Source: Mycobacterium sp. IS-1742 | GTDB taxonomy: Bacteria; Actinomycetota; Actinomycetes; Mycobacteriales; Mycobacteriaceae | Length of the DNA: 64,000 bases | Assembly (NCBI RefSeq): GCF_001500125.1 | Contig: NZ_LQIV01000012.1 | Coordinates: 124,001-188,000 of the forward strand | Direction of reading: 5' to 3' | Shown here: positions 12,437 to 21,587 of the stretch, in pieces | How positions within the stretch are numbered: position 1 is the first letter of the stretch | How the letters are laid out: each line of letters starts with the position of its first letter | Made by a program: the position numbers and the translations under genes | The notes under the pieces: model-generated | Database searches by the model: none | What the model was told of the DNA's origin: nothing | The model's input: only the letters and a program-made list of their open reading frames with translations

Positions 12437-13135
12437 ATGGCTCATACTAGCACCGCGCACGAGGTGCTCGCCGTCGTGTTCCAGGTTCGCGGCATCGGCC
12501 CCGGTACGGGCCACCCCGCGCTGCACGTGCTGCTGTGGCAGCGCGCGCTCGATCCGGAGCGGGGCCGGTGGTCGCTGCCGGGCGGCCGACTCGGCCACGA
12601 CGAGGACCTCACCACGTCCGTGCGGCGCCAACTTGCCGAGAAAGTGGACCTGCGTGAGGTAGCCCACCTCGAACAACTCGCCGTGTTCTCCGACCCGGCC
12701 CGCGTTCCCGGCGCGCGCACCATCGCCTCGACGTTCCTGGGCCTGGTGCCGTCGGCCGCCACCCCGGCCCTCCCGCCGGACACCTGCTGGCACCCGGTGT
12801 CCGAGCTACCGGAGATGGCGTTCGACCACGGCCCCATGGTCGAACACGCCCATACCCGCCTGGCGGCCAAACTGTCCTACACCAACATTGGATTCGCCCT
12901 CACCCCAACAGAATTCGCGATCTCGACGTTGCGGGACATCTACGGAGCGGCGCTCGGCTACCAGGTGGACGCCACCAACCTGCAACGCGTGCTCGAACGC
13001 CGCAACGTCATCACCAGGACCGGGTCCACCGCCCGCTCCGGCCGGGCAGGGGGCCGGCCGCCGGCCCTGTACCGGTTCACCGAATCCCGCTACCGGGTGA
13101 CCGACGAATTCGCCGCACTTCGCCCGCCCGGGTGA
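12437..13135 (+). CDS. nrtR: NrtR-type NAD biosynthesis regulator (Nudix-like plus winged helix)
   Basis: A 232-residue protein. The N-terminal half is a Nudix-like domain in which the Nudix box is degenerate: GRLGHDEDLTTSVRRQLAEKV keeps the first Gly and Glu but not the catalytic REXXEE glutamates. The C-terminal part, from about residue 145 (ALTPTEFAISTLRDIYGAALGYQVDATNLQRVLERRNVI), looks like the winged-helix domain of NrtR repressors, which sense ADP-ribose or related NAD metabolites. It is divergent from nadABC with a palindromic operator between. The ATG is 8 bases after the -10, so the mRNA is probably leaderless. Confidence 0.9.
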   Translation: MAHTSTAHEVLAVVFQVRGIGPGTGHPALHVLLWQRALDPERGRWSLPGGRLGHDEDLTTSVRRQLAEKVDLREVAHLEQLAVFSDPARVPGARTIASTFLGLVPSAATPALPPDTCWHPVSELPEMAFDHGPMVEHAHTRLAAKLSYTNIGFALTPTEFAISTLRDIYGAALGYQVDATNLQRVLERRNVITRTGSTARSGRAGGRPPALYRFTESRYRVTDEFAALRPPG

Positions 13136-13177
13136 GGCGAGTGGAATCTCATAGACCTCTTAAGTAGCCTTGGCCGG

Positions 13178-14530
13178 ATGGACTTGGGCAGTGTGGCGCG
13201 GGAAACCGGCGCCGAGTGGATCGGGCAGCCGCACCACGAGGACGTTTCCCGGGGTGCGCGGCCGTCGGTACCGGCCAAGGACCCGTTCTACGAACCGCCC
13301 GCGGGTTTCGAACACGCCCGGCCCGGCACGATCCTGCGCTCCCGTGACGTCGAACTGGCCTTCATGGGGCTCGTCCCCCAGAGGTTCACCGCCACCCAGC
13401 TGCTGTACCGCACCACCGATTTCCGGGGTGACCCGCAGGCCACCGTGACCACCGTGGTGGCACCGACCCAGCGGGACCCCAAGAAGCCGTGCCCGATCGT
13501 GTCCTACCAGTGCGCGATCGACGCGATCGCCGGGCGCTGCTTCCCGTCCTACGCGCTGCGGCGCGGCGCCAAGGCGGTCGGTGCGCTGGCCCAGGCCGAA
13601 TTCCTGCTGATCGCGGCCGCGCTCGCCGAGGGCTGGGCCGTCTCCGTTCCCGACCACGAGGGCCGGCACGGTATCTGGGGTGCGCCCCACGAACCCGGCT
13701 ACCACGTGCTCGACGGGGTCAGGGCGGCGCTGAACAGCGACCGTCTCGGGCTGTCGACAGAGGCGCCGGTCGGCCTGTGGGGCTACTCCGGGGGTGGACT
13801 GGCCACCGCCTGGGCGGCGGAGACCTACGACGACTACGCTCCCGAACTCAACATCGTCGGCGCGGTGCTCGGTTCACCGGTGGCAGATCTGGGCAACGCG
13901 TTCCGCCGACTCAACGGCAGCCTCTACTCGGGTCTGCCTGCCATGGTCGTGTCGGCGCTGACGCAGAGCTACCCCGAACTCGACCGGGTCATCCAGCAAC
14001 ACGCGACCGAATCCGGCAAGGCGATGCTGCTGCGCATCCAGAAGATGACGACCGCGCACGCGGTACTGCGCATGGTCGGCATGGACATGGGCAAGCTGGT
14101 CGACCGGCCGCTGGAGGACATCCTGCAGACCCCGGAGGTCCAACGGGTTTTCGACAGCATCAAGCTCGGCACCGCGACACCGAAACCCCCGGTGCTGATC
14201 GTGCAGGCCGTGCACGACCGCATCGTCTCGGTCGACGACATCGACGCGCTGATCGACACCTACAGCAGCGGCGGCGCCCACGTCACCTACCACCGCGACA
14301 TGTTCAGCGAGCACATGCTGCTTCACCCGATGTCCGCACCGATGACGCTGCGCTGGCTGCGGGACCGGTTCGCCGGACGGCCGCTGAGCGAGAACCTCAC
14401 CCGCACCAAGTGGCCGACGCTGCTGAACCCGTCGACCTACCGCGGCATGCTGCGGCTCGCGGTGATCAGTGCGAAGGTGATTGCGGGCCAACGGGTAGAG
14501 CGCCGCCCACTGTCTCAGTTCGACCGCTGA
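13178..14530 (+). CDS. secretory-lipase family protein (Rv1592c-like)
   Basis: A 450-residue alpha/beta hydrolase of the fungal secretory-lipase (LIP) family. The nucleophile is Ser204 in [12 protein letters not shown]; an Asp in [14 protein letters not shown] near 349 and a His in FSEHMLLHP near 387-391 can complete the triad. No convincing signal peptide is seen at the N-terminus. It resembles M. tuberculosis Rv1592c in sequence and position, a lipid-induced esterase of unsettled substrate. TAGCCT at 13165-13170 lies 8 bases before the ATG, so the mRNA is probably leaderless. The last 65 bases overlap the convergent gene at 14466. Confidence 0.88.
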   Translation: MDLGSVARETGAEWIGQPHHEDVSRGARPSVPAKDPFYEPPAGFEHARPGTILRSRDVELAFMGLVPQRFTATQLLYRTTDFRGDPQATVTTVVAPTQRDPKKPCPIVSYQCAIDAIAGRCFPSYALRRGAKAVGALAQAEFLLIAAALAEGWAVSVPDHEGRHGIWGAPHEPGYHVLDGVRAALNSDRLGLSTEAPVGLWGYSGGGLATAWAAETYDDYAPELNIVGAVLGSPVADLGNAFRRLNGSLYSGLPAMVVSALTQSYPELDRVIQQHATESGKAMLLRIQKMTTAHAVLRMVGMDMGKLVDRPLEDILQTPEVQRVFDSIKLGTATPKPPVLIVQAVHDRIVSVDDIDALIDTYSSGGAHVTYHRDMFSEHMLLHPMSAPMTLRWLRDRFAGRPLSENLTRTKWPTLLNPSTYRGMLRLAVISAKVIAGQRVERRPLSQFDR

Positions 14531-15116
14531 CCGGCTGGTACTCCTGCGGCGGCCAGCCGCCGAGATCGTCGCGGGACGTGGAGACCGCGCACATCGCGTA
14601 GACCAGTGCGCCGAGAGCGGCCGGGAACACGAGCGAACACGCGATCTGCAGCGGCGTGTGACCGAAGAACACCGCGGGCGCCTCGACGACGTAGTGCACC
14701 CGACGCTCGGGCGTCACGGGCGCTCCGGCCACGTCCACGGCGCCGTACCGCAACCGCATCAGGGCCGCTCCGACGCCCGCCGCCGCGGCGGCGGCACCCG
14801 CGCCGCCGACCGCCAGCGCCGTGACCAGCGCGGGCCCGCGGTGCGCCCGCCACTGCCAGAGCCAGACCGCCGCCACGACGCCGACCACCGACAGCATGCC
14901 GACGAACAGGAATGCCGAGGTGAAGAAATGGTCCGCCTCGCCGCCCAGGTACGCGCGGACGCGCTCACCCGCCCGCGTCAGCGCGACGACACCGTGCACC
15001 GGCGGCGCGAGCACCGACCACAGCGCACCGGTGGCCGCACCGGCCGCCACCAACCCGGCGACCGTGGTCAGCGCGGCCTTCCGCCGCGAATATTGCGGTG
15101 CCGCAACATCATTCAC
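14466..15116 (-). CDS. DUF2567 membrane protein (Rv1591-like)
   Basis: A 216-residue integral membrane protein of unknown function. Four hydrophobic segments are visible: about 15-35 ([19 protein letters not shown]), 65-88 ([24 protein letters not shown]), 95-115 ([19 protein letters not shown]) and 160-180 ([20 protein letters not shown]). A soluble stretch containing [17 protein letters not shown] lies between the last two. It is the third gene of a bioB-bsaP-DUF2567 unit, joined to bsaP by a GTGA overlap. That link with biotin synthesis is conserved in M. tuberculosis gene order. No catalytic motif seen. Confidence 0.8.
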   Translation of the reverse strand: MNDVAAPQYSRRKAALTTVAGLVAAGAATGALWSVLAPPVHGVVALTRAGERVRAYLGGEADHFFTSAFLFVGMLSVVGVVAAVWLWQWRAHRGPALVTALAVGGAGAAAAAAGVGAALMRLRYGAVDVAGAPVTPERRVHYVVEAPAVFFGHTPLQIACSLVFPAALGALVYAMCAVSTSRDDLGGWPPQEYQPVSGRTETVGGALPVGPQSPSH

Positions 15117-15312
15117 CGTTGAGTCTCCAGATCATGGGAGTCCAGGACGCCGTGCCGGGAGCACTTCGCCCACCACCCGTCGGGACGCACCTGCACCACC
15201 ATCCGCCGGCCGCACTCGGCGCAGAACCGCGGCGGTTCCAGACCCAGCTGAGCCGCGGTCGGGACGGTGCCGCCTGCGGGTTCGCCAGTGTAGACGTTGA
15301 ACTTGGGCGCCA

Positions 15313-15313
<1 letters not shown>
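15113..15313 (-). CDS. bsaP: biotin synthase auxiliary protein (Rv1590-like)
   Basis: A 66-residue protein starting [15 protein letters not shown]. It has a metal-binding set C31-x2-C34-x16-C51-x2-H54 ([10 protein letters not shown] and AKCSRHG). Its M. tuberculosis counterpart at the same place, Rv1590, has been reported, as I recall it, to be a small partner that mycobacterial BioB needs to turn dethiobiotin into biotin. The ATG overlaps the bioB stop in an ATGA junction, which would fix stoichiometry to BioB. A GTG one codon earlier is possible. Confidence 0.85.
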
Positions 15314-16320
<1,007 letters not shown>

Positions 16321-16336
16321 TCACCGACTTGAACAC

Positions 16337-16351
16337 GTCGGCGGAGCCGAC
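16337..16351 (-). other. conserved leader hairpin, bioB copy
   Basis: A 6-base inverted repeat GTCGGC/GCCGAC with a 3-base loop in the bioB leader, 3 bases downstream (in the direction of bioB) of the BioQ box. It starts about 10 bases after the likely RNA start. The bioF leader has the same element at the same place (20169-20183), with the closing inner pair changed from C-G to T-A and so kept paired. It may be an RNA stem-loop or a second protein site. Confidence 0.6.
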
Positions 16352-16354
16352 AAT

Positions 16355-16367
16355 TGAACAGCGTTCA
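16355..16367. promoter_or_regulatory. BioQ box between bioB and bioQ
   Basis: TGAACAGCGTTCA is an inverted repeat (TGAAC-N3-GTTCA) matching the known mycobacterial BioQ operator. It overlaps the predicted bioB start region: TAACCT on the minus strand (16372-16367) is the likely bioB -10. On the plus strand TAGGGT (16371-16376) is the likely bioQ -10. One bound dimer would cover both promoters. Confidence 0.88.
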
Positions 16368-16382
16368 GGTTAGGGTAGCGGT

Positions 16383-16979
16383 GTGCAGCTGCACAAACGC
16401 GACGTGGTGGAAGCGGCGACGGCGATCCTGGACTCCTACGGCATCGCCGACCTGACGATGCGCAGGCTCGCCCGCGAGCTCAGCGTCTCCCCCGGCGCCC
16501 TGTACTGGCACTTCGCCAACAAACAGGAGCTCCTCGGGGCGGTGGCTGACCGGATTCTGGAACCCGTCGACGATGCGGCCGAAGGTCGGCCCGACCGCGT
16601 CACGCTGCTGTGCTCCGCACTCCGAGACGCGCTGCTATCGCACACCGACGGCGCCGAGCTGGTGTCGGCCAGCTTCGCCGCCGGCCGGTCACAGGCGATG
16701 ACCCGAATCCTCGACTGGCTGGCCGGCGCCGCCGCCGACGCAGGGGTCGCTCTCGAGCACGCCGAGCTGGCGGCGCGCACCGTCGTCTACTACGTGCTCG
16801 GCTTCACTGTCGACGAGCAGTCCCGCCTCCAGTGGGACGCCGCGGGCGCCCAGCTCCCCGACGCGCAGTCCGTGCTCACCGATGACCCGACAGTCCGGTT
16901 CACCTTCGGGCTGGACCTGCTCGTGGACGGTATGCACGCCCGTACGGCCGCCGCTGACCGAAGTCAGAACCCGCGGTAG
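16383..16979 (+). CDS. bioQ: TetR-family biotin regulator BioQ
   Basis: A 198-residue TetR-type repressor starting VQLHKRDVVEAATAILDSYGIADLTMRRLARELSVSPGALYWHFANK, a typical N-terminal helix-turn-helix at about residues 25-45. Known mycobacterial BioQ represses biotin genes at TGAAC-N3-GTTCA sites, and this gene sits beside one and is divergent from bioB. The C-terminal ligand domain has no obvious cofactor motif. The GTG lies 7 bases after TAGGGT, so the mRNA is probably leaderless and self-repressed. Its 3' end overlaps the convergent gene by 16 bases. Confidence 0.92.
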   Translation: MQLHKRDVVEAATAILDSYGIADLTMRRLARELSVSPGALYWHFANKQELLGAVADRILEPVDDAAEGRPDRVTLLCSALRDALLSHTDGAELVSASFAAGRSQAMTRILDWLAGAAADAGVALEHAELAARTVVYYVLGFTVDEQSRLQWDAAGAQLPDAQSVLTDDPTVRFTFGLDLLVDGMHARTAAADRSQNPR

Positions 16980-17740
16980 CCGGCGATATCGGTCATCCAC
17001 TGAGGGTCACCCGCGTCCACCGACGCGGTCAGCGCCCAGATCTGGACTCCCTGATCGTGACCGGACACCACGGCGAAACCGAGTTGACGGCGTGTCTCGC
17101 TCGGTCCGGGGCGAATGATGACCTCGACGATCTTGTTCGGGCGACCCTCCGCGGTGACCCCGGCGAATTGACCCTGCAGGTACACCGGGCTCTCCGCGAC
17201 CACCAGGTTGTCGGCTTTCGGCACCTCGTTACCGCTGCCGACGAGGGCCTCGACGTCCGGATACGCGTGGCTCGGACCCATCCTCAGCGCGGGTGAGTAG
17301 ACGCACGAGAGCAGGTTCTCGCCTTCGTCGGTGGGCGCCGACTTCTCGGCGTAGTCGACCACGGCCAGGTACGTGTTGACGATCGCCTGGCCCGGGGCGC
17401 CCGCATCGCCGAGCGGCGCGAAGGGCACCGGCGGCTTCTGGTGTGAGCCGCCGGTCTCGCTCAAGGCGCTTCGCCACCGATCGCGCCACGAGTCGAGGTG
17501 CTCCGAGATGTAGGGAACGCACCGGTCGATCCGGTCCGAGTAACTCAGCTTCATGAACTCCGAGTGGCCGGACTCGATCGTGGTCGGCGGCGCACCGGGG
17601 TGGTAGAAGAAGTTCATGATCAGCGACGTGCCACCGACGATCGCGCCGATGACGGCGATCGCCGTTGTCGTCCACCAGTGCAGTCGACCGGGACTCCAGT
17701 AAGAGGCCCCGCCGGACTCCTCGTCGGATCGTTTGGCCAC
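16964..17740 (-). CDS. membrane-anchored hypothetical protein
   Basis: A 258-residue protein with one transmembrane segment at about residues 22-44 (WWTTTAIAVIGAIVGGTSLIMNFFY) and the remainder probably outside the membrane. The outer part has two cysteines (DRCVPYISEHL and LLSCVYSPAL) that could form a disulfide and no motif I recognise. The GTG start is 9 bases after TAATTT on the minus strand (17754-17749), so it likely has its own leaderless mRNA, although it also lies 33 bases after the LigT-like gene. Function unknown. Confidence 0.75.
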   Translation of the reverse strand: MAKRSDEESGGASYWSPGRLHWWTTTAIAVIGAIVGGTSLIMNFFYHPGAPPTTIESGHSEFMKLSYSDRIDRCVPYISEHLDSWRDRWRSALSETGGSHQKPPVPFAPLGDAGAPGQAIVNTYLAVVDYAEKSAPTDEGENLLSCVYSPALRMGPSHAYPDVEALVGSGNEVPKADNLVVAESPVYLQGQFAGVTAEGRPNKIVEVIIRPGPSETRRQLGFAVVSGHDQGVQIWALTASVDAGDPQWMTDIAGYRGF

Positions 17741-17773
17741 TGACCCGTAAATTACCCCAGGTGATGTGGGTGG

Positions 17774-18295
17774 TCAGCTGATCGGATATTCGACGCGGTC
17801 GTCGCCGTCCCAGTGGCGCAGGCCCACGATCCGGCAGCGGATGTCGGAGCCCAGTCCCGGGACCGCCACCGCGTCGGGTAGCTGCTCGCGCGGCATACGG
17901 CGCGCCAGCGTGACGTGCGGGGTCCACTGCCCGGGGGCGGTGTGCGGGAGCGGGGCGCCGTCGATGAAGGGCCGGCACACCCGGTCGACCTCGCGGTGCA
18001 GATCGAGCAGCGGTGCCGACGGCACCAGCAGTCGCACGAGGATCAGCGCGCGGACGCCGAACACCATCGGCGCCCCGATCAGCCCGTCGAACGGCAGTCG
18101 GCGCAGGAGCGGCCGCAGCACGTCGTCCACCCCGTCGGCCATGTGCTCGGCCACGGTGAGCGTGACGTGCGGCCGGTTGCTCGGTGAGCGGTTGGCGGCC
18201 TGACTGCGGATCCCGGCGGCGTCCAGGTCGTCCCAGACCCGGCGCACGGCCGCGTCGGTGTGGGGGTCGAAGAGCAACTCGACCGAGTGGACCAT
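17774..18295 (-). CDS. 2'-5' RNA ligase / 2H phosphoesterase family protein
   Basis: A 173-residue 2H phosphoesterase. Two H-x-T motifs are in place: H43-V-T45 in NRPHVTLTVAE and H127-V-T129 in WTPHVTLARR, the paired catalytic histidines of LigT-like cyclic phosphodiesterases. The natural substrate is unknown, probably a 2',3'-cyclic phosphate or a small nucleotide. Its ATG directly abuts the bioD stop, so it should be co-transcribed with bioF-bioD although no role in biotin synthesis is obvious. Confidence 0.85.
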   Translation of the reverse strand: MVHSVELLFDPHTDAAVRRVWDDLDAAGIRSQAANRSPSNRPHVTLTVAEHMADGVDDVLRPLLRRLPFDGLIGAPMVFGVRALILVRLLVPSAPLLDLHREVDRVCRPFIDGAPLPHTAPGQWTPHVTLARRMPREQLPDAVAVPGLGSDIRCRIVGLRHWDGDDRVEYPIS

Positions 18296-18985
18296 CTACA
18301 GCAGGCCCGTGAGCCAGACCGGGTCGAATGCGGTCGCGCAGATCCGTTCGAAGTCGACGGCGCTGACCGAACCGGCGCCTGCGGGCAGGGCCGCCCGCAC
18401 CGGGGCCAGGCGGGCCAGCGCGTCCCGGTTGTCGATCTCGGCCGCGCCCGGCTGGGCGGGCCAGGCGCCGATCACCAGACCCGCACACGGAATCCGCCGG
18501 GCGCCGAGGGATTCCAGGGTGAGCGCGGTGTGGTTGAGGGTGCCCAGGCCCGGCGCGACCACGACCAGTACGGGGGCGGCGATCTCGGTTGCGACGTCGC
18601 GCAGCGTGACACCGCCCTGGCCCAGTTCGACCAGCAGCCCGCCCGCGCCCTCCACGAGGGTCAGCCGGCCCGGCGCGTCGGCGTCGCGGATCATGCCGAT
18701 CAGCTCGTCGCGCGTCGGCAGGGCGGCGCCCGCGCGCTGCGCGGCGGCCACCGGCGCCAGCGGGTCCGGATAGCGCCATCCCGAGTGCAGGGCGTCGACC
18801 CCGGCGAGCCTGCCGATCTCGACGAGGTCGTCGTCCCCGGGTCCGCCTGCCGGTCCGATCCCGGTCTGGACGGGTTTGCACACCGCGACGTCGATCCCGG
18901 CGACACGAGCGGCGCAGGCGAGCGCCGCGGTGGCCACGGTCTTGCCGACGCCGGTGTCGGTCCCGGTGACCACGAGGACGCTCAT
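18296..18985 (-). CDS. bioD: dethiobiotin synthetase
   Basis: BioD closes the ureido ring of 7,8-diaminopelargonate using CO2 and ATP. The 229-residue P-loop protein starts [21 protein letters not shown] with the Walker A motif at 8-16. It also has KPVQTG near 37-42 and the [11 protein letters not shown] motif. Its ATG overlaps the bioF stop in an ATGA junction. Confidence 0.96.
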   Translation of the reverse strand: MSVLVVTGTDTGVGKTVATAALACAARVAGIDVAVCKPVQTGIGPAGGPGDDDLVEIGRLAGVDALHSGWRYPDPLAPVAAAQRAGAALPTRDELIGMIRDADAPGRLTLVEGAGGLLVELGQGGVTLRDVATEIAAPVLVVVAPGLGTLNHTALTLESLGARRIPCAGLVIGAWPAQPGAAEIDNRDALARLAPVRAALPAGAGSVSAVDFERICATAFDPVWLTGLL

Positions 18986-20130
18986 CGGCGCGCCGCCGTC
19001 AGCACGTCGGTGAGCACCCGCCGGGCGGTCGCGAGGTCGTCGGGGGTCAGCGACGCCCGCGCGGTCAGGCGCAGCCGGGAGGTGCCCTCGGGCACGGTGG
19101 GCGGCCGGAAGCACCCGACGCGCACGCCACGCTCGAGGCAGGCGGTCGCCGCGGCCAGTGCCACCTCGGGTTCTTCGAGGATCACCGAGACGACGGCCGA
19201 ATCGGGCCGTCCGGGCACGCCGCACGCCTGCGCCAGTGCGGCGGCGTTGTCGAGCACCGCGCGGGCACGCTGAGGTTCGTCGACCAGAACCTCGAGCGCC
19301 GCCCAGGCCGCACCGACCGCGGCAGGCGCCAGGCCGGTGTCGAAGATGAACGGCCGAGCGGCGTCGACGAGGTGGTCGCGCACCGCATGGGGGCCGAGGA
19401 CGACCCCGCCCTGACTGCCCAGCGCCTTGGACAGAGTGGTGGTCATGACCACGTCCGGGGCGCCGGCGAGGCCGACCTCGTCGAGCAGCCCGCGCCCGCC
19501 GGTGCCGCGGACGCCGAGTCCGTGCGCCTCGTCGACGACGAGCAGGGCGCCGTGTCGGCGGCACACCTCGTGCATGTCCCGAAGCGGCGCCAGCACCCCG
19601 TCCGCCGAGAACACCGAATCGGTCACCACGACCGCGCGCTCCTCGTCGCGGGTGGCGAGCGCGGTCTCGATCGCGCCGACGTCCCGGTGCGGCGTGACCA
19701 CGACACGGGCCCGCGACAGCCGGCTGGCGTCGACGAGCGACGCGTGGGTCAGCGCGTCGGATACCAGCAGCGAACCACGCCCGGACAGGGCCACCACCGC
19801 GCCGAGGTTGGCGGTGTACCCGGAGGAGAACACCAGCGCGGACTCGGCGCCGGTGAACGCGGCCAGCGCGCGCTCGAAGCCCTCGTGCAGTTCGGTGTTG
19901 CCGGTGACCAGGCGTGAACCGGTCGACCCGGCGCCCCATTCGTGCAGCGCGCGCACCGCGCCCTCGACGACGCGCGGATGCGTGGACAGGCCGAGGTAGT
20001 CGTTGGAGGCCAGGTCCAAAGAGGTCCCACCGGACGGCCTGCTGCGCAGTGCGCGGCGCAGGCCGACGGCGCGACGCTGGTCGGCGACCTCGTCGAGCCA
20101 GGCCAGGGGCGACACACCGGCGCGGGTCAC
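18982..20130 (-). CDS. bioF: 8-amino-7-oxononanoate synthase
   Basis: BioF is a PLP enzyme that condenses pimeloyl thioester with alanine. The 382-residue protein starts [18 protein letters not shown] and has [34 protein letters not shown], the [16 protein letters not shown] strand and the Schiff-base lysine in [14 protein letters not shown] chose GTG 20130 because GAGGAG lies 6 bases upstream and the length fits the family; the open frame continues upstream through the leader. A BioQ-controlled promoter inside the end of bioA drives it. Confidence 0.95.
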   Translation of the reverse strand: MTRAGVSPLAWLDEVADQRRAVGLRRALRSRPSGGTSLDLASNDYLGLSTHPRVVEGAVRALHEWGAGSTGSRLVTGNTELHEGFERALAAFTGAESALVFSSGYTANLGAVVALSGRGSLLVSDALTHASLVDASRLSRARVVVTPHRDVGAIETALATRDEERAVVVTDSVFSADGVLAPLRDMHEVCRRHGALLVVDEAHGLGVRGTGGRGLLDEVGLAGAPDVVMTTTLSKALGSQGGVVLGPHAVRDHLVDAARPFIFDTGLAPAAVGAAWAALEVLVDEPQRARAVLDNAAALAQACGVPGRPDSAVVSVILEEPEVALAAATACLERGVRVGCFRPPTVPEGTSRLRLTARASLTPDDLATARRVLTDVLTAARR

Positions 20131-20168
20131 GGGCGGCTCCTCGGCGACTGAACGGTCAATGTGAACGC

Positions 20169-20183
20169 GTCGGTCGAACCGAC
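20169..20183 (-). other. conserved leader hairpin, bioF copy
   Basis: A 6-base inverted repeat GTCGGT/ACCGAC with loop CGA in the bioF leader, 3 bases from the BioQ box, the exact spacing seen before bioB. Compared with the bioB copy the innermost pair has changed on both sides (C-G to T-A), which supports selection for pairing or symmetry. About 40 bases separate it from the bioF start. Confidence 0.6.
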
Positions 20184-20186
20184 ACT

Positions 20187-20199
20187 TGAACACCGTTCA
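20187..20199. promoter_or_regulatory. BioQ box before bioF, overlapping the bioA stop
   Basis: TGAACACCGTTCA is a second TGAAC-N3-GTTCA operator. The bioA stop codon lies at its right end (20197-20199). TAGCCT on the minus strand (20204-20199) is the likely bioF -10, in the same register to the box as the bioB promoter. This gives bioF-bioD their own BioQ-controlled promoter. Confidence 0.88.
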
Positions 20200-21495
20200 G
20201 GCTAATGCACGGGCCACGCCCACCACGGCGGAGGTGATCTGCGCGATCTCCTCGGCCGTGCAGATGTACGGCGGCATGACGTAGACGAGGTTGCGGAACG
20301 GCCGCAGCCACACCCGGTGGCGCAGCGCCGCCGCGGTCGCCGTCGCCATGTCGACCGGACGGTCCATCTCGACGACGCCGATCGCGCCGAGCACCCGCAC
20401 GTCGGCGACCCCGGGCACCTCGCGTGCCGGCCGCAGACCGTCGGCCAGTGCCGCTTCGATGCCGGCGATCGTGGCGCGCCAGTCCCCGGCCAGCAGCAGT
20501 TCGACCGCGGCCACCCCGACCGCGCAGGCCAGCGCGTTGGCCATGAACGTCGGTCCGTGCATCAGCGCACCGGCTTCCCCGGTGCTGATGGTGTGGGCGA
20601 TCTCGGCGGTGCACAGCGTCGCGGCCAGCGTGAGGTAGCCGCCGGTGAGGCCCTTGCCGACGCACATGATGTCGGGGCTGACGCCGACATGGTCGGCGGC
20701 GAACAGCTCACCGGTACGGCCGAAGCCGGTGGCGATCTCGTCGAAGATCAGCAGCACGCCGTGGCGGTCGCACATCGCGCGCAGATCGGTCAGGTACCGG
20801 GGATCGTGGAACCGCATCCCGCCCGCGCCCTGCACCACCGGTTCCACGATCACGGCCGCCAGTTCGTCGGCGTGCTCGGCGAGTCGGCGCTCGAAGGCCG
20901 CGACGTACCCGGGGTCGTGCTCGCGCGGCACCGGCGGGGCGAACACCTGACGCGTCAGGATGTCGGTCCACAGCCCGTGCATACCGCCGTCGGGATCGCA
21001 CACGCTCATCGGGGTGAAGGTGTCGCCGTGATAGCCGCCGCGCCAGGTCATCAGGCGGGTCTTGCCCGGCGCTCCGGCGGCCCGCCAGTACTGCAGCGCC
21101 ATCTTGACGGCCACCTCCACCGACACCGACCCGGAGTCGGAGAAGAACACCGTCTCCAGCCCGGGCGGGGTGATCTGCACCAGCAACTGGGCCAGGCGGG
21201 CGGCGGGTTCATGGGTCAGCCCGCCGAACATCACGTGGTTCATGGTGGCCAGCTGCCGGGTGATCGCCGCGTCGAGCACCGGGTGGCCGTGGCCGTGGAT
21301 CGCCGTCCACCACGAGCTCATCGCGTCGATGACGTCCACCGGCCGACCGTCGTCGGGGTCGGCGATCGTGATCCACGCCCCCTTCGCGGCCAGCGCCACC
21401 ACGGGCGGCAACGCACCGGCGCCGATGGTGCTGTAGGGATGCCAGACGTGCGCAGCATCGAGGGCGCTGATCTGGTCGGGGGTCAACGCGGGCAC
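20197..21495 (-). CDS. bioA: adenosylmethionine-8-amino-7-oxononanoate aminotransferase
   Basis: BioA uses SAM as amino donor to make 7,8-diaminopelargonate. The 432-residue class III aminotransferase starts [25 protein letters not shown]. It contains [15 protein letters not shown], the [20 protein letters not shown] block, [17 protein letters not shown] and the PLP lysine in [14 protein letters not shown] at 21495 fits the family start and lies 9 bases after TAGTCT on the minus strand (21509-21504), so the mRNA is probably leaderless. No BioQ box is seen upstream, so bioA may be expressed separately from bioF-D. Confidence 0.96.
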   Translation of the reverse strand: MPALTPDQISALDAAHVWHPYSTIGAGALPPVVALAAKGAWITIADPDDGRPVDVIDAMSSWWTAIHGHGHPVLDAAITRQLATMNHVMFGGLTHEPAARLAQLLVQITPPGLETVFFSDSGSVSVEVAVKMALQYWRAAGAPGKTRLMTWRGGYHGDTFTPMSVCDPDGGMHGLWTDILTRQVFAPPVPREHDPGYVAAFERRLAEHADELAAVIVEPVVQGAGGMRFHDPRYLTDLRAMCDRHGVLLIFDEIATGFGRTGELFAADHVGVSPDIMCVGKGLTGGYLTLAATLCTAEIAHTISTGEAGALMHGPTFMANALACAVGVAAVELLLAGDWRATIAGIEAALADGLRPAREVPGVADVRVLGAIGVVEMDRPVDMATATAAALRHRVWLRPFRNLVYVMPPYICTAEEIAQITSAVVGVARALA

Positions 21496-21587
21496 GGAAA
21501 TCGAGACTAACGCCTCCGCCCGCCGCGGCATCCCCTCGATGCGCGGCATGAGGTGTGCGCCGATATTCGGTAAATTAGCCGCCGACC

